Below are positions 1-8,021 of a stretch of DNA of 37,509 bases, piece by piece. The position numbers and the translations under genes are program-made. How positions within the stretch are numbered: the stretch's first letter is position 1; each line of letters starts with the position of its first letter. This DNA is from Phycisphaerales bacterium. Lineage in GTDB: Bacteria > Planctomycetota > Phycisphaerae > UBA1845 > G020352895. The notes beneath the pieces are model-generated. The model was not told the origin of the DNA, ran no database searches, and saw nothing but the letters and a program-made list of their open reading frames with translations. Location: positions 2,387,975 to 2,425,483 of the forward strand of contig CP070685.1 in assembly GCA_020352895.1 (NCBI GenBank), read 5' to 3'.

Positions 1-140
1 GAGTCGGTCACCAGCACCGTGCCATCCGGAGCAACCGCGATCCGCGCGGGGCTTCGCAGGCCCTCGGCCAGAGAACCGGTATGCGTCAAGGGGTCCAATT
101 GGCCCGTGGCCAGTACCACAATCATCACGAGGTGTAGCAT
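1..140 (-). CDS. NHL-repeat protein, N-terminal fragment (runs off the left edge)
   Basis: Only the first 46 codons are present. The ATG at 138-140 (complement) follows a good ribosome binding site (AGGAAGG, about 5 bases upstream). The peptide opens with a short hydrophobic stretch that could be a signal peptide (MLHLVMIVVLATG), then reaches a typical first NHL/beta-propeller strand: SPARIAVAPDGTVLVTD. NHL propellers are usually protein-protein or ligand-binding scaffolds; two further NHL lipoproteins lie in this window beside cytochromes, so an export-related role in the same system is likely. A near-consensus sigma-54 promoter lies about 65 bases upstream (204-219). The rest of the gene, and whether more cytochromes follow it, lies outside the window. 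Confidence 0.75.
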   Translation of the reverse strand, partial: MLHLVMIVVLATGQLDPLTHTGSLAEGLRSPARIAVAPDGTVLVTD

Positions 141-203
141 CGCAACCTTCCTGTGGGCGCGAAATGCGAGTTGAGCTCGCACGGCGCCGGGAAGCCTGGA
201 AAA

Positions 204-219
204 GGCAAGAGACGTGCCA
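204..219 (-). promoter_or_regulatory. sigma-54 (-24/-12) promoter for the left-edge NHL gene
   Basis: Read on the minus strand the bases are TGGCACGTCTCTTGCC. This matches the RpoN consensus TGGCACG-N4-TTGC, with GG and GC separated by exactly ten bases. It points toward the ATG at 140, about 65 bases away, leaving a short leader. The likely activator is the NtrC-type protein encoded at 2877-4256. Confidence 0.7.
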
Positions 220-922
220 GCGGTTTCTGGCCCGACCCGACGCCGCGAGCTTCGCCCTGCGGTGAGGGATCCAGCAGCCTGAACTTGAGTTAGGGGGATT
301 GAGCGACGCGCCCGCACCAGGCGAGCTGGGCACGGATTCCCCACAATGATAAGGCGAGGGATCCAGATTCCGGGTTCTGGCAGAGATCCCTGACGCCTGG
401 GCACCAGGGAATCAGGCAGATCGTCAAGGATTCTGCCCTGATGTGGACTTCATAGGACGGCCCACCCAACGGGCAGGCTCGTCGAGCGATAGAGTCCGCG
501 CTGAGCGCCTGATGCGATCGGCCCCGGAGCTTGCGTCAGGCATGTCCCATTCGTCGAATCGCTGTGTTGGTTCCCCGGAGAACCCGCCGGGGAAGCACAG
601 CCGCCCTCTTATAGGACCCGGTGCTCGTCGGACTGTCCCGAAGGCTAGCCTCGGCTTATCTTCGCGTGGATTCCCTCCTCCAGCGCCGGTTCGCCACTTG
701 GGGAGATCGGACTCCCGTGCCAATCTCCCTAAGGACTGGAGGACTCCGACCACCGAGTAACACAGTACGTTGCCAGCAACTTACGGTCTTGCTTGATGAG
801 TCCAGATTGCCTTTGCCCGCCATTGGACTTGAAGCGTGAAGGCCAGATCCCTATCCGAGAAGCCGGCTGCTTTCTCAAATATGGGAATTCTGGTCGGCCC
901 CATTCCCGTCCACAGACTACTC
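220..922. other. long intergenic region without a convincing gene
   Basis: Several overlapping open frames on both strands (about 420-840) have arginine/proline-rich, low-complexity translations typical of GC-rich noise, and none has a convincing start. Two short perfect inverted repeats are visible: TTCCCCGG at 571-578 with CCGGGGAA at 587-594, and GGGAGAT at 701-707 with ATCTCCC at 723-729. They could be transcription terminators or part of a structured RNA, but no known RNA family is recognised. The expected activator sites for the promoter at 204-219 would fall in roughly 290-420, where no clear dyad is seen. Confidence 0.5.
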
Positions 923-1171
923 TCATTCAGTACGGAACTGATCGAAGAACAGGTCCAGAGCTGCGTTCATTATCCCCACGCCGGCCGTGCCGACCGCATC
1001 AAGGGGCTCGGTCGTGCCGAAGATGAAATCGCGCGTCGCGGCGTCGATAGCGTCCACCGTGCTGTTGCGGAATTCGGGACATCCGCCCAGCAAACCGGGC
1101 AGCAGCAGAGCGAGGGCCAGAATCATGGTCCCTGTCGCCCTCCGGCCAAGCTTCGATCTGGGACGATTCAT
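923..1171 (-). CDS. small secreted lipoprotein of unknown function (82 aa)
   Basis: This is a short protein with a basic n-region, a hydrophobic core (residues 16-28) and a lipobox LLGGC with Cys31 as the lipidated residue. The mature part of about 50 residues begins CPEFRN, is mostly helical in character and has no further cysteine or haem motif. Small lipoproteins of this CPEF type are, to my recollection, common in Planctomycetota, where their function is unknown. The ATG at 1169-1171 has only a weak upstream purine stretch. It is divergent from the kinase operon starting at 1424. I judge it real from the intact signal and lipobox; nothing in it shows a link to the electron-transfer genes. 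Confidence 0.65.
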   Translation of the reverse strand: MNRPRSKLGRRATGTMILALALLLPGLLGGCPEFRNSTVDAIDAATRDFIFGTTEPLDAVGTAGVGIMNAALDLFFDQFRTE

Positions 1172-1286
1172 GCTAATTTACTGTTCGGCCTCACTTCTAT
1201 CGGTCGCATTCTGCCAACGCATACCGAGTGCCAAGAAGCGTAGTTCCCGTCCGCGGTGTCCGGCATCTTGGGCCTGACACATGGGG

Positions 1287-1302
1287 CGGCACGACACTTG
1301 CC
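1287..1302 (+). promoter_or_regulatory. sigma-54 (-24/-12) promoter for the kinase/regulator operon
   Basis: The bases are CGGCACGACACTTGCC. GG (1288-1289) and GC (1300-1301) are separated by exactly ten bases, and the rest matches TGGCACG-N4-TTGC except the first base. It lies about 120 bases upstream of the histidine kinase start. As the operon encodes a sigma-54 activator, this suggests positive autoregulation. A separate TATAAT at 1414-1419 could be a housekeeping -10 box, but no matching -35 element is seen. Confidence 0.65.
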
Positions 1303-1423
1303 GTACCGTAGAACGTAACCAGGCGAGTCCTGGACGCCGCGGAACAAGGGCGACGGCGGGGCGCCGACAACCAGTAGTATTATGGACGGCAGGTCCGTCG
1401 GCAACCGTTAACATATAATAATC

Positions 1424-2911
1424 GTGTGTCACGTGAAAATGAAAAAGGCCACATCTGGCGTGCTCTGGAAAGAAGAGGCGGCGATTGAGGATCGGCCGCG
1501 CCGAGGGTCGGGCGAATCTGGTGAGGCAGCGAAAGCGCAGACCAACGCCGAACCCTGGGGACCGGCGTGTCCGGCCAGATTCCCGACGCTCGCCGTAGTG
1601 CAGTCTCTCCCCAGGGAGCGGAGGAAGCGGCGATGGGCTCTGCTGCTGGTGCCCCTGGCCGCGCTTTGCGCCATCACCATCCTGTCCGTCGGCTGGGATC
1701 TGCTGTCGCATACGATCTTTCCGAACATGCCTATGGGCCTGCGTCACGGCCTGCTGACCACGTGGGCTTGCATGGTGACGTCGGTGGCCAGCGTTGGTGT
1801 GTACCTGCTGATGATCCGGCCGCAGCGGCGTTTGTCGGCCACTGCGGAGCAGCTCACCCAACTCTTGGAGTCCTACCAGAGAAACCCTGCAAGCACCGGT
1901 CGCTTTGAGAACCCACACTTGAAGCACTGCCGGGACGTGTTGAAGTGCGATCAGCCGGAATGCCGCATGTACAATGCCCGCGGCGAACGCTGTTGGCAAA
2001 TCCTGGCTCTTAGTCGTGCCGACGAGGACCACCTGACTCCACGGATTGAGATCCTTCAGTGCCTGGCCTGTGAGGTCTACCGCCAATCCTGTCCGGACAA
2101 GCTGACCGAACTGGGGGAGAGCTTCAACAACCTGATGTTCCTGCTCGAGACCAAGGCCCGGCAGGTGGGTCGGATGCAGAACGAGATGTTGGAAAAGGAG
2201 AAGATGGTCGCCATCGGGCAGATCGCGGCCGGGATCGCCCATGAGGTTGGCAACCCGCTGTCCAGTATTTCCTCGATCGTCCAGATGCTCAAGCGGAAAG
2301 GCTCGAACGGGCCCATGCGCGAGCAGCTCAATCTTATCGAGACCCATATCCAGCGGATTTCGGGGACCGTGCGGCAGTTGGTGCACTTGGCCCGCCCGCG
2401 TCCGGCCCGCTGGGAGCGGCTCGACGTAGGCAAGACGCTGGAGGAGGCCATCGACCTGATTTCTTTCGACCGGCGGGCCAAGAACGTGGACATCGACGTC
2501 CAACTGCCCAAGTCGCTTCCGCCCACTTACGGTCTACACAGCGAGCTGCAGCAGGTGTTCATCAACCTTGCTCTCAATGCACTGGATGCGATGCCTGAAG
2601 GCGGGAAGCTGGCCGTCCGAGCGAAGAGACGCGAGGCGAATATTCTGGTCAGCTTCCGGGACACCGGATGCGGTATCTCGGAGGAGGTTGGGCGGAGGAT
2701 GTTTGAACCCTTCTTCACCACCAAGGAGCCAGGCCAGGGGACGGGCTTGGGTCTGGCGGTGAGCTATGGCATCATCCAGAAGCACGGAGGGACGATAGAC
2801 TACAACTCCGCCCCTGAAGCGGGGACTACGTTTACGATCAGGCTGCCCGTTAGAGACTCTCCACCGGATATATGGCATGCGACAGGCAACAATTCTACTA
2901 GCAGACGATGA
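1424..2911 (+). CDS. NtrB-type sensor histidine kinase with Cys-rich cytoplasmic region (495 aa)
   Basis: Two membrane helices (about residues 71-92 and 110-131) enclose only a short loop, so there is no sizeable periplasmic sensor. A linker (about 160-225) then carries seven cysteines, C169, C175, C180, C190, C213, C216 and C223, in a C-x5-C-x4-C...CW...C-x2-C arrangement that looks like a metal or redox site. The kinase core follows: H-box AAGIAHEVGNPLS with His273, N-box NLALNALDAM, G1 DTGCGIS, F-box FEPFFTT and G2 GTGLGLAVSY. It should autophosphorylate and pass phosphate to the regulator at 2877, whose start it overlaps by 35 bases. The start is uncertain: GTG at 1424 is used here, but ATG at 1439 is equally plausible and neither has a good ribosome binding site. 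The stimulus is unknown; redox state, metal or haem is my guess from the cysteines and the context. Confidence 0.9.
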   Translation: MCHVKMKKATSGVLWKEEAAIEDRPRRGSGESGEAAKAQTNAEPWGPACPARFPTLAVVQSLPRERRKRRWALLLVPLAALCAITILSVGWDLLSHTIFPNMPMGLRHGLLTTWACMVTSVASVGVYLLMIRPQRRLSATAEQLTQLLESYQRNPASTGRFENPHLKHCRDVLKCDQPECRMYNARGERCWQILALSRADEDHLTPRIEILQCLACEVYRQSCPDKLTELGESFNNLMFLLETKARQVGRMQNEMLEKEKMVAIGQIAAGIAHEVGNPLSSISSIVQMLKRKGSNGPMREQLNLIETHIQRISGTVRQLVHLARPRPARWERLDVGKTLEEAIDLISFDRRAKNVDIDVQLPKSLPPTYGLHSELQQVFINLALNALDAMPEGGKLAVRAKRREANILVSFRDTGCGISEEVGRRMFEPFFTTKEPGQGTGLGLAVSYGIIQKHGGTIDYNSAPEAGTTFTIRLPVRDSPPDIWHATGNNSTSRR

Positions 2912-4256
2912 AGAGACCTTGCGGAAGAACCTTGCCCAGGTTCTCGCGGAGGAGAACTTCGATGTCGTGGCCTGCGCCCGCGGCGATGAGGCCGTACGAG
3001 CCCTGAACAGCACCCCGTTTGACGTGGTCATCACTGACATCCGGATGCCCGGGGTGACTGGAATGGAGCTGATCGACCATGTACGCCGTTTGTCCCCAGA
3101 GGCGATCATCATCGTGATCACCGCCTTCGGCGAGGTGGATACCGCGGTCGAGGCGATGAAGAAAGGGGCCAAGGACTACATCTGCAAACCGCTGATCTTC
3201 GACGAGCTGGTCTTCAAACTCAAGCGGCTGCTAGCCCATGAAGACGTGGTCAGGGAGAACATACTCCTGCGGGAACAGGTCCGCCGAACCTTTGACAAGG
3301 GCGAGATTGTTGGCAAGTCGCTGGCGATCAGGTCGATCCTGGAGACTATTCAGCGCATCGCGCACACCATGAGCAATGTGCTGATCTGCGGGGAGAGCGG
3401 TACAGGCAAGGAATTGATCGCGCGGGCCCTACATAGTGAAGGGGTAACCAAGAACAAACCCTTCGTGGCGGTCAATTGCGGGGGCCTGGTCGAGACGCTG
3501 GTGGAAAGTGAACTGTTCGGGTATCGCCGCGGCGCCTTCACCGGCGCTGATACTGATCGGATTGGCTTCTTCGAGGCCGCCGACGGGGGCACACTGTTTC
3601 TCGATGAGATTAGTAATCTCCCGCTTACCAGCCAAGCGGTTCTGCTGCGGGCCATCGAAGAAAAGGCGATCACGCGTGTCGGCGACAATCGCTCCCGGCC
3701 GGTGCGTATCCGGATCGTCGCCGCCACCAACCGCGACCTCGAGGCGGAGATCAAGAACGGTACTTTCCGGGAAGACCTGTTTTTCCGCCTCAACGTGATC
3801 CGTATCACGGTTCCGCCGCTGCGGGAACGGTCCGAGGATATTCCCTGCCTCATCGAGCATTTCGTGAGGCAGTACAACGAGGAGCTGAAGTGCGACTGCC
3901 CAGGCTTCGATCCCGAGGCTATCGAAGCCATGTGCGCCCATCGGTGGTGCGGCAACGTGCGCGAACTGGAGAACGTGGTAGAGCGGGCCCTGATCTTCGC
4001 CGGAGACAGAGAAGTCGGCCTTGGGGATCTGGCCATCGCTGTTAGCAGAGAAGGTGGGGAGGGGACGCGCTCCGTGGATCTGCGGTCGGCCACACGGGAG
4101 TTCGAGCGGCAACACATCACCAAGGTCCTGGCCAAGTTCGACAACAATAAAGTCGCGGCAGCCTCCGCTCTCGAGATCGGCCTGTCCAGCCTGTACCGGA
4201 AGATGGACGAGCTTGGGATCGCCAAGTTGCCGCAGGAGTCATCCCCACCCGCATAG
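2877..4256 (+). CDS. NtrC-family sigma-54-dependent response regulator (459 aa)
   Basis: The domain order is complete. The receiver has the acidic pocket D10/D11 and phosphoacceptor D54 in ITDIRMPG. The AAA+ domain has Walker A GESGTGKE near residue 172, the sigma-54-contacting loop GAFTGA (219-224) and Walker B GGTLFLDEIS. The C-terminus (about 405-455) is a Fis-type helix-turn-helix (NKVAAASALEIGLSSLYRKM). When phosphorylated by the adjacent kinase it should oligomerise and drive open-complex formation at -24/-12 promoters. Four such promoters are present in this window, ahead of its own operon and three others, so it is probably the master activator of the locus. The intact GAFTGA loop supports genuine sigma-54 dependence. 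Length is normal for the family. Confidence 0.95.
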   Translation: MRQATILLADDEETLRKNLAQVLAEENFDVVACARGDEAVRALNSTPFDVVITDIRMPGVTGMELIDHVRRLSPEAIIIVITAFGEVDTAVEAMKKGAKDYICKPLIFDELVFKLKRLLAHEDVVRENILLREQVRRTFDKGEIVGKSLAIRSILETIQRIAHTMSNVLICGESGTGKELIARALHSEGVTKNKPFVAVNCGGLVETLVESELFGYRRGAFTGADTDRIGFFEAADGGTLFLDEISNLPLTSQAVLLRAIEEKAITRVGDNRSRPVRIRIVAATNRDLEAEIKNGTFREDLFFRLNVIRITVPPLRERSEDIPCLIEHFVRQYNEELKCDCPGFDPEAIEAMCAHRWCGNVRELENVVERALIFAGDREVGLGDLAIAVSREGGEGTRSVDLRSATREFERQHITKVLAKFDNNKVAAASALEIGLSSLYRKMDELGIAKLPQESSPPA

Positions 4257-4307
4257 CGATTCTACCCGTTGGCCCTACCGCAAGGGCGTTCCCGAGAGGA
4301 GTGTGGA

Positions 4308-5498
4308 ATGAGAATCGGCAGACTGATCCGATGCGCGGCGACGCTGGAGGCCCTGCTGCTTCCTGGCGTCGCGCTTGCTCAGACCTCGGCTCACCACGCG
4401 CACCCGCCGATGCCCGATCAGGAGTATTCTCTTCATTGCCGACTCGATGGCGGGGACGAGCCCGTTATGATCGACGTGAGCCTGGACATCCCCACGCCCG
4501 TAGCCCCTGCCGAGCTTGACCAGCCGGTGAAGGTGCCCTCCCTGGAACAGCCCCTGCGCGTGAAGCGCTACCTTCCACGGGCCACGCTCGAGCAGGAAAT
4601 GGTAGCCGACGAGGGCGCGAGCGCCGGGCCGGGCGTTCAAATCTCCATCGACGGGCCGACCCAGTCCCATCAACTTTGGCTCCTGGCTAAGGATGCCCAG
4701 CACAACCGTCTGATCAGCCTCATCGGAACGTGGCGGTACCAATCAGTTGCCAACCAGGACGAGCGGGATGAGTTGCTCCGGCAGTTCAAGGAAGAGTGGA
4801 CTCGGGCCCCCATGGTACGGGTCTCGCGACTGGACGGCAGTGGGCTACTGACTCTGCCTGCTGATCCCGGGACCACCCAGGCCTTTGAGGAGTTGAAATG
4901 CAGCGTGCGGGTGCTGAGTTTCTATCCGCACTTCTCTATGAACAAGGAAACGGCCAAACCGGAGAATCGATCGGAGAAGCGGGAGAACCCGGCGGCTCTG
5001 GTGGAGATCGAGCACCAGGGCCGGAAGGAAGAGCGCTGGGTATTCGCCAGATTCCCGGACTTCAAGGCCCGTGAGAAGGAGAGTCTTCCTTTCAAGGTAA
5101 CGCTGGATTGCCCGTTGGAGCCGACCGGCAAGACGCCGGATTTCCTGCTGGTCCTGATCGGCCGGGAAGATCACGAAGTCTGGGTACGATTCGAGGGAGC
5201 TATCCGCGAACAGCCGATCGCAGTCGGTGAGAAGATCAGCGTGCCCGGTTCGCAGTACACCTTCCACATCGCCCAGTTCATTCCGTCGGGCCGCCTGATC
5301 GAGAATTATCGGCCCGCTGAGGGCAGGGGAGGGGTGCCAGCGCTGTTGGTCGACACGGCCGGCGTGGCAAGTCTCCGAGGACCCATATGGCTGCAAATGG
5401 GCGAGATGCGTGTCATCGGGACTGAGGTCGGTCCGTTGAAGCTCTGGTTCGGCCCTGAGAGCGGCGCGACTCGCACCCATCCGACTCCAAGCCACTGA
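4308..5498 (+). CDS. exported soluble ResB-like protein (396 aa)
   Basis: ATG at 4308 follows a strong site (GAGGAG, 6 bases upstream) and gives a signal peptide ending near ALAQ. There is no later membrane helix. The mature protein resembles the extracytoplasmic part of the full ResB encoded at 13907-15694: both have a segment of the type VEIEHQG / VEVEFAG, then ERWVFARFPDF / QRAFARFPEF, then a haem-lyase-partner-like beta-rich stretch ending in VPALLVDTAG / TPAVLVRLSA. An earlier pair, LRVKRYLPRATLEQE and VEVLRYVPDSTWEP, also matches. It thus looks like a ResB periplasmic domain without the haem-handling membrane helices. It lies 51 bases after the sigma-54 activator in the same operon. A role in cytochrome maturation, or as a periplasmic sensor input for the kinase, is inference. 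Another possibility is a structural electron-transfer accessory. Confidence 0.75.
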   Translation: MRIGRLIRCAATLEALLLPGVALAQTSAHHAHPPMPDQEYSLHCRLDGGDEPVMIDVSLDIPTPVAPAELDQPVKVPSLEQPLRVKRYLPRATLEQEMVADEGASAGPGVQISIDGPTQSHQLWLLAKDAQHNRLISLIGTWRYQSVANQDERDELLRQFKEEWTRAPMVRVSRLDGSGLLTLPADPGTTQAFEELKCSVRVLSFYPHFSMNKETAKPENRSEKRENPAALVEIEHQGRKEERWVFARFPDFKAREKESLPFKVTLDCPLEPTGKTPDFLLVLIGREDHEVWVRFEGAIREQPIAVGEKISVPGSQYTFHIAQFIPSGRLIENYRPAEGRGGVPALLVDTAGVASLRGPIWLQMGEMRVIGTEVGPLKLWFGPESGATRTHPTPSH

Positions 5499-5940
5499 GA
5501 CTTCCCGCAAGGCATGGCACTTCTGTTTGGTCCTCAAGGCACGTATCCAGGCGGGACAAGACCGGGAGGTAGCCCCACGATCGGCTCGCGACGCCGGTTC
5601 TCACAAACTGGAAGGTGATGTACGGCGCTTCCCGGTCGTGGGAACGCCTGCCTGAGGCTAAGGACGCCTCGCTGCCGATGTCCTCCAGTAAAGCTTTATC
5701 GTTACATGGATTACGGTGTCGTCAATCCATCCAAGGCTTTCCGGTTCCACCCTAGAATCTTCTGGCATGCGGGCTGTAACATAAGAACAGCTGGTTTTTC
5801 CGTGCCGGGCGCGTGACCCGCGAGGGAAGGCCCCGCGAGCACCGCTTGAGCGCGTCATCACTTAGTTGCCGGCCGGGCGAGCGAGAAGAACTGCCCGGAG
5901 AAAACTGCTTTTTGGCACGAGGCTGCCCAGGGAGGCTGCA
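5499..5940. other. intergenic region upstream of the conduit operon
   Basis: No gene is supported in these 442 bases. A perfect inverted repeat ATGGATT (5706-5712) / AATCCAT (5724-5730) with an 11-base spacer lies about 210 bases before the next gene and could bind a dimeric regulator. At 5763-5778 the bases TGGCATGCGGGCTGTA resemble a -24/-12 promoter, but the -12 dinucleotide is GT rather than GC, so this is weak. I see no recognisable riboswitch. The promoter of the operon starting at 5941 must lie here or further upstream. Confidence 0.4.
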
Positions 5941-6567
5941 ATGAAGCGACTCATCCAGGTTTCGACACTGGTACTGGCTATTACTGGAGCGGCCTTCGGC
6001 CAGGACCAGTCCAAGGTGACCAACACGCCGCACAACTTGAACAACGGAGGGTGGGGTATCTCGGTCTCCACACCATCCGGAGCTAATCAGGTATGCCTGC
6101 CCTGCCACGTTCCGCATAACGCCTACCCGGATGAGAGCGGGACGATCAACGACGTATTGTGGAACCACCAGGAGACCGCCGTGGCCTTCACGATGTATCC
6201 CACGGACCTGCCCCAGAGCAACCAGCCCGAAGGGGCCAGCAAAATGTGCCTGAGCTGCCATGACGGGGTGACGGCCATCGACAGCTACGGGGGTACGACC
6301 GGGACCGTGACGCTGGCTGGTCGGCCTAGTGCGATCGGTGAGAATGGCGACCTGACTGATGATCACCCGATCGGCGTGACCTATCCCACGGGAGCCGATG
6401 GCTATCACAATCCCGCCAACTTCACCGGTGTGGTTCTGGTAACTGTCGGCGGTGACGACCGGGTGGAGTGCACTTCGTGCCATGACCCGCACAACAACGC
6501 CCTGGGCGCGTTTCTCCGCCGTACGTTGGACGAGAGCTTGCTCTGTCTCGAGTGCCACGACAAATAG
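5941..6567 (+). CDS. tetrahaem c-type cytochrome, doubled-CXXCH family (208 aa)
   Basis: A signal peptide (MKRLIQVSTLVLAITGAAFG) is followed by four haem motifs: CLPCH, CLSCH, CTSCH and CLECH. The second and third sit in the CLSCHDG and CTSCHDPHN contexts typical of doubled-CXXCH cytochromes. The ATG has a GGGAGG site 5 bases upstream. The whole protein aligns by eye with the N-terminal third of the 12-haem protein at 11825-13543 (shared HNL..GG, QVC..CH.PHN, GASK.CLSCHDG, DL.DDHP, CTSCHDPH), so the two arose by duplication. It should be periplasmic or outer-membrane-associated and act as an electron carrier feeding the barrel encoded downstream. It is separated from the next gene by a strong hairpin at 6642-6676. 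Confidence 0.9.
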   Translation: MKRLIQVSTLVLAITGAAFGQDQSKVTNTPHNLNNGGWGISVSTPSGANQVCLPCHVPHNAYPDESGTINDVLWNHQETAVAFTMYPTDLPQSNQPEGASKMCLSCHDGVTAIDSYGGTTGTVTLAGRPSAIGENGDLTDDHPIGVTYPTGADGYHNPANFTGVVLVTVGGDDRVECTSCHDPHNNALGAFLRRTLDESLLCLECHDK

Positions 6568-6641
6568 CGGGGAGGTTATCGCAGATCGGTCGCCACAAGG
6601 GATGCAGGGGGGCGGCCACCTACTTGATGGCCTGTATAGCG

Positions 6642-6676
6642 CACGGTGCACGCTTTTCGATCAAGCGTGCACCGTG
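6642..6676 (+). terminator. 14-bp stem-loop between the tetrahaem and NHL genes
   Basis: CACGGTGCACGCTT (6642-6655) and its exact reverse complement AAGCGTGCACCGTG (6663-6676) enclose a 7-base loop. There is no run of T after it, so it is either a weak or factor-assisted terminator or an RNA-stability element allowing the tetrahaem cytochrome to be made in excess of the downstream proteins. Confidence 0.6.
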
Positions 6677-6774
6677 TACATTATGGCCGCGTTTTGCTTC
6701 GGCCAGCAGACCTTCCGCGCTTCGCCGCCTCCCACAAAGGAACGCGGAGGGTACGCGATTCGGGGCGACTTCAT

Positions 6775-7977
6775 ATGCTCTCCGGATGCCTGAGGACTGC
6801 GGGGGCCCGCGTTTGGTTCGGCATAATGGCAGTGCTTGCGGGTTGCCAGTCCACGCCTGAGGCCGAGCAGCCCTGGTTGTTCTTCCCATCTCCACCGGCC
6901 GAGCCACGCGTGCAGTTCCTGACCTGGGCTACCGGAGCTGACCAAATCGAACCGGGGAGGACCACGTTTGAGGAATTCATCTTAGGTGAGGACACGAGGC
7001 CCCGGCGCGGAATCGACAAGCCTTATGGCCTCGCAGCGCGCGACGGCGTGATCTACGTCTGCGACACCAAGGGGCTATGCCTATGTAAGCTGGACTTCAA
7101 GAACAAGGAGTACTCCGTGCTGGGGACTCGCGGCCCGGGGCGGCTGCGAAAGCCAATCAACGTGGTGATCGATTCGGCGGGGTACAAGTTTGTGGCGGAC
7201 CCGGTCCGCAAGCAGATCGTCATCTTCAGCCCACAAGACAAGTACGTAGTGGCACACAACATTCCCGAGCCCTGTCATCCGGTCGACGTGGCGGTGTACG
7301 GCAACGAGCTTTACGTGCTGGACAACGATGAGACCTGCCAGATCGTGGTGCTGGACCGCTCGACGGGGGAGGTGCTGCGCAGCTTCGGCGGCCCAGGGGC
7401 CGAGCCGGGCCAGTTCCGGCTTCCCAACAGCTTGTGTGTGGGCCCGGAGGGCTACCTTTACGTCAGCGACACCCACAACTGGCGGCTCCAGAAGCTGACT
7501 CGGGAAGGGGAGCCGGTTTGGGTCCGCGGGACCCCGGGTTATACCCTGGGCCAGTTCGGGCGTCCGCGGGGCATTCGCGTGGGTCCGGACGGGATCGTGT
7601 ACCTCGTGGACGGGGCCACCGAAATCGTCCAGATGTTCAGCCCGGACGGTGAGGTGCTGATGCGTTTTGGCGGGCCAGGAAACACGCCCGGGGCCCTGGT
7701 ACTGCCCTCCACGTTGGCAGTGGACGAAACTTCTGTGCCCTATTTCGCCGAGTATGTGCACAAGGACTTCAAGGTCGAGTACCTGCTGTTTGTAGCCAGT
7801 CAGTACGGCCCGCGGCTACTCAATGTGTATGCGTTCGGGTCCTTTCCGCAGGGCTACGTGTACTCTGAATCGGAGTTTACGACACTGGAGAGGATTCCTC
7901 CCGAAGAGGGTTTTGCCCCCGGCGAGAGGCCGGTCCAGGTTGAGAGGCTCGAGACCGAGGGCCAGGAGGAGCAGTAG
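6775..7977 (+). CDS. NHL-repeat beta-propeller lipoprotein (400 aa)
   Basis: The ATG at 6775 gives a signal peptide ending in the lipobox VLAGC (Cys24). Longer in-frame starts upstream would bury that signal. The mature protein is a run of NHL-type blades, each with a pattern such as P.G......IYV.D....R.Q.., for example SLCVGPEGYLYVSDTHNWR and GIRVGPDGIVYLVDGATE. Six blades are plausible. It has no CXXCH. The N-terminus after the lipid anchor (PSPPAEPRVQFL) resembles that of the second NHL lipoprotein at 10677 (PAPPTEAPARIRYV). These proteins flank a beta-barrel and cytochromes, so a scaffold role for the outer-membrane complex is likely; an enzymatic role cannot be excluded. The ribosome binding site is weak. 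Confidence 0.85.
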   Translation: MLSGCLRTAGARVWFGIMAVLAGCQSTPEAEQPWLFFPSPPAEPRVQFLTWATGADQIEPGRTTFEEFILGEDTRPRRGIDKPYGLAARDGVIYVCDTKGLCLCKLDFKNKEYSVLGTRGPGRLRKPINVVIDSAGYKFVADPVRKQIVIFSPQDKYVVAHNIPEPCHPVDVAVYGNELYVLDNDETCQIVVLDRSTGEVLRSFGGPGAEPGQFRLPNSLCVGPEGYLYVSDTHNWRLQKLTREGEPVWVRGTPGYTLGQFGRPRGIRVGPDGIVYLVDGATEIVQMFSPDGEVLMRFGGPGNTPGALVLPSTLAVDETSVPYFAEYVHKDFKVEYLLFVASQYGPRLLNVYAFGSFPQGYVYSESEFTTLERIPPEEGFAPGERPVQVERLETEGQEEQ

Positions 7978-8021
7978 CACCAGCACCTTTACAGGAGCGA
8001 TACAACTCCGAAGGCGGTCTC

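Noticed and set aside
424-760. Overlapping open frames on both strands in the left intergenic region
   Set aside because: Neither has a good start, signal or family resemblance; composition is typical of GC-rich noise.
1178-2503. Long minus-strand open frame opposite the histidine kinase
   Set aside because: It overlaps a well-supported kinase gene, and its product is Arg/His/Pro-rich with no domain.
5913-5926. TGGCACG followed by CTGC, resembling a sigma-54 promoter before the tetrahaem gene
   Set aside because: The GG-GC spacing is nine rather than ten bases, and transcription would begin at the start codon, removing the ribosome binding site.
6684-6697. TGGCCGCGTTTTGC, resembling a sigma-54 promoter before the first NHL gene
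   Set aside because: Spacing is nine bases and the -24 half departs from consensus; sigma-54 spacing is strict.
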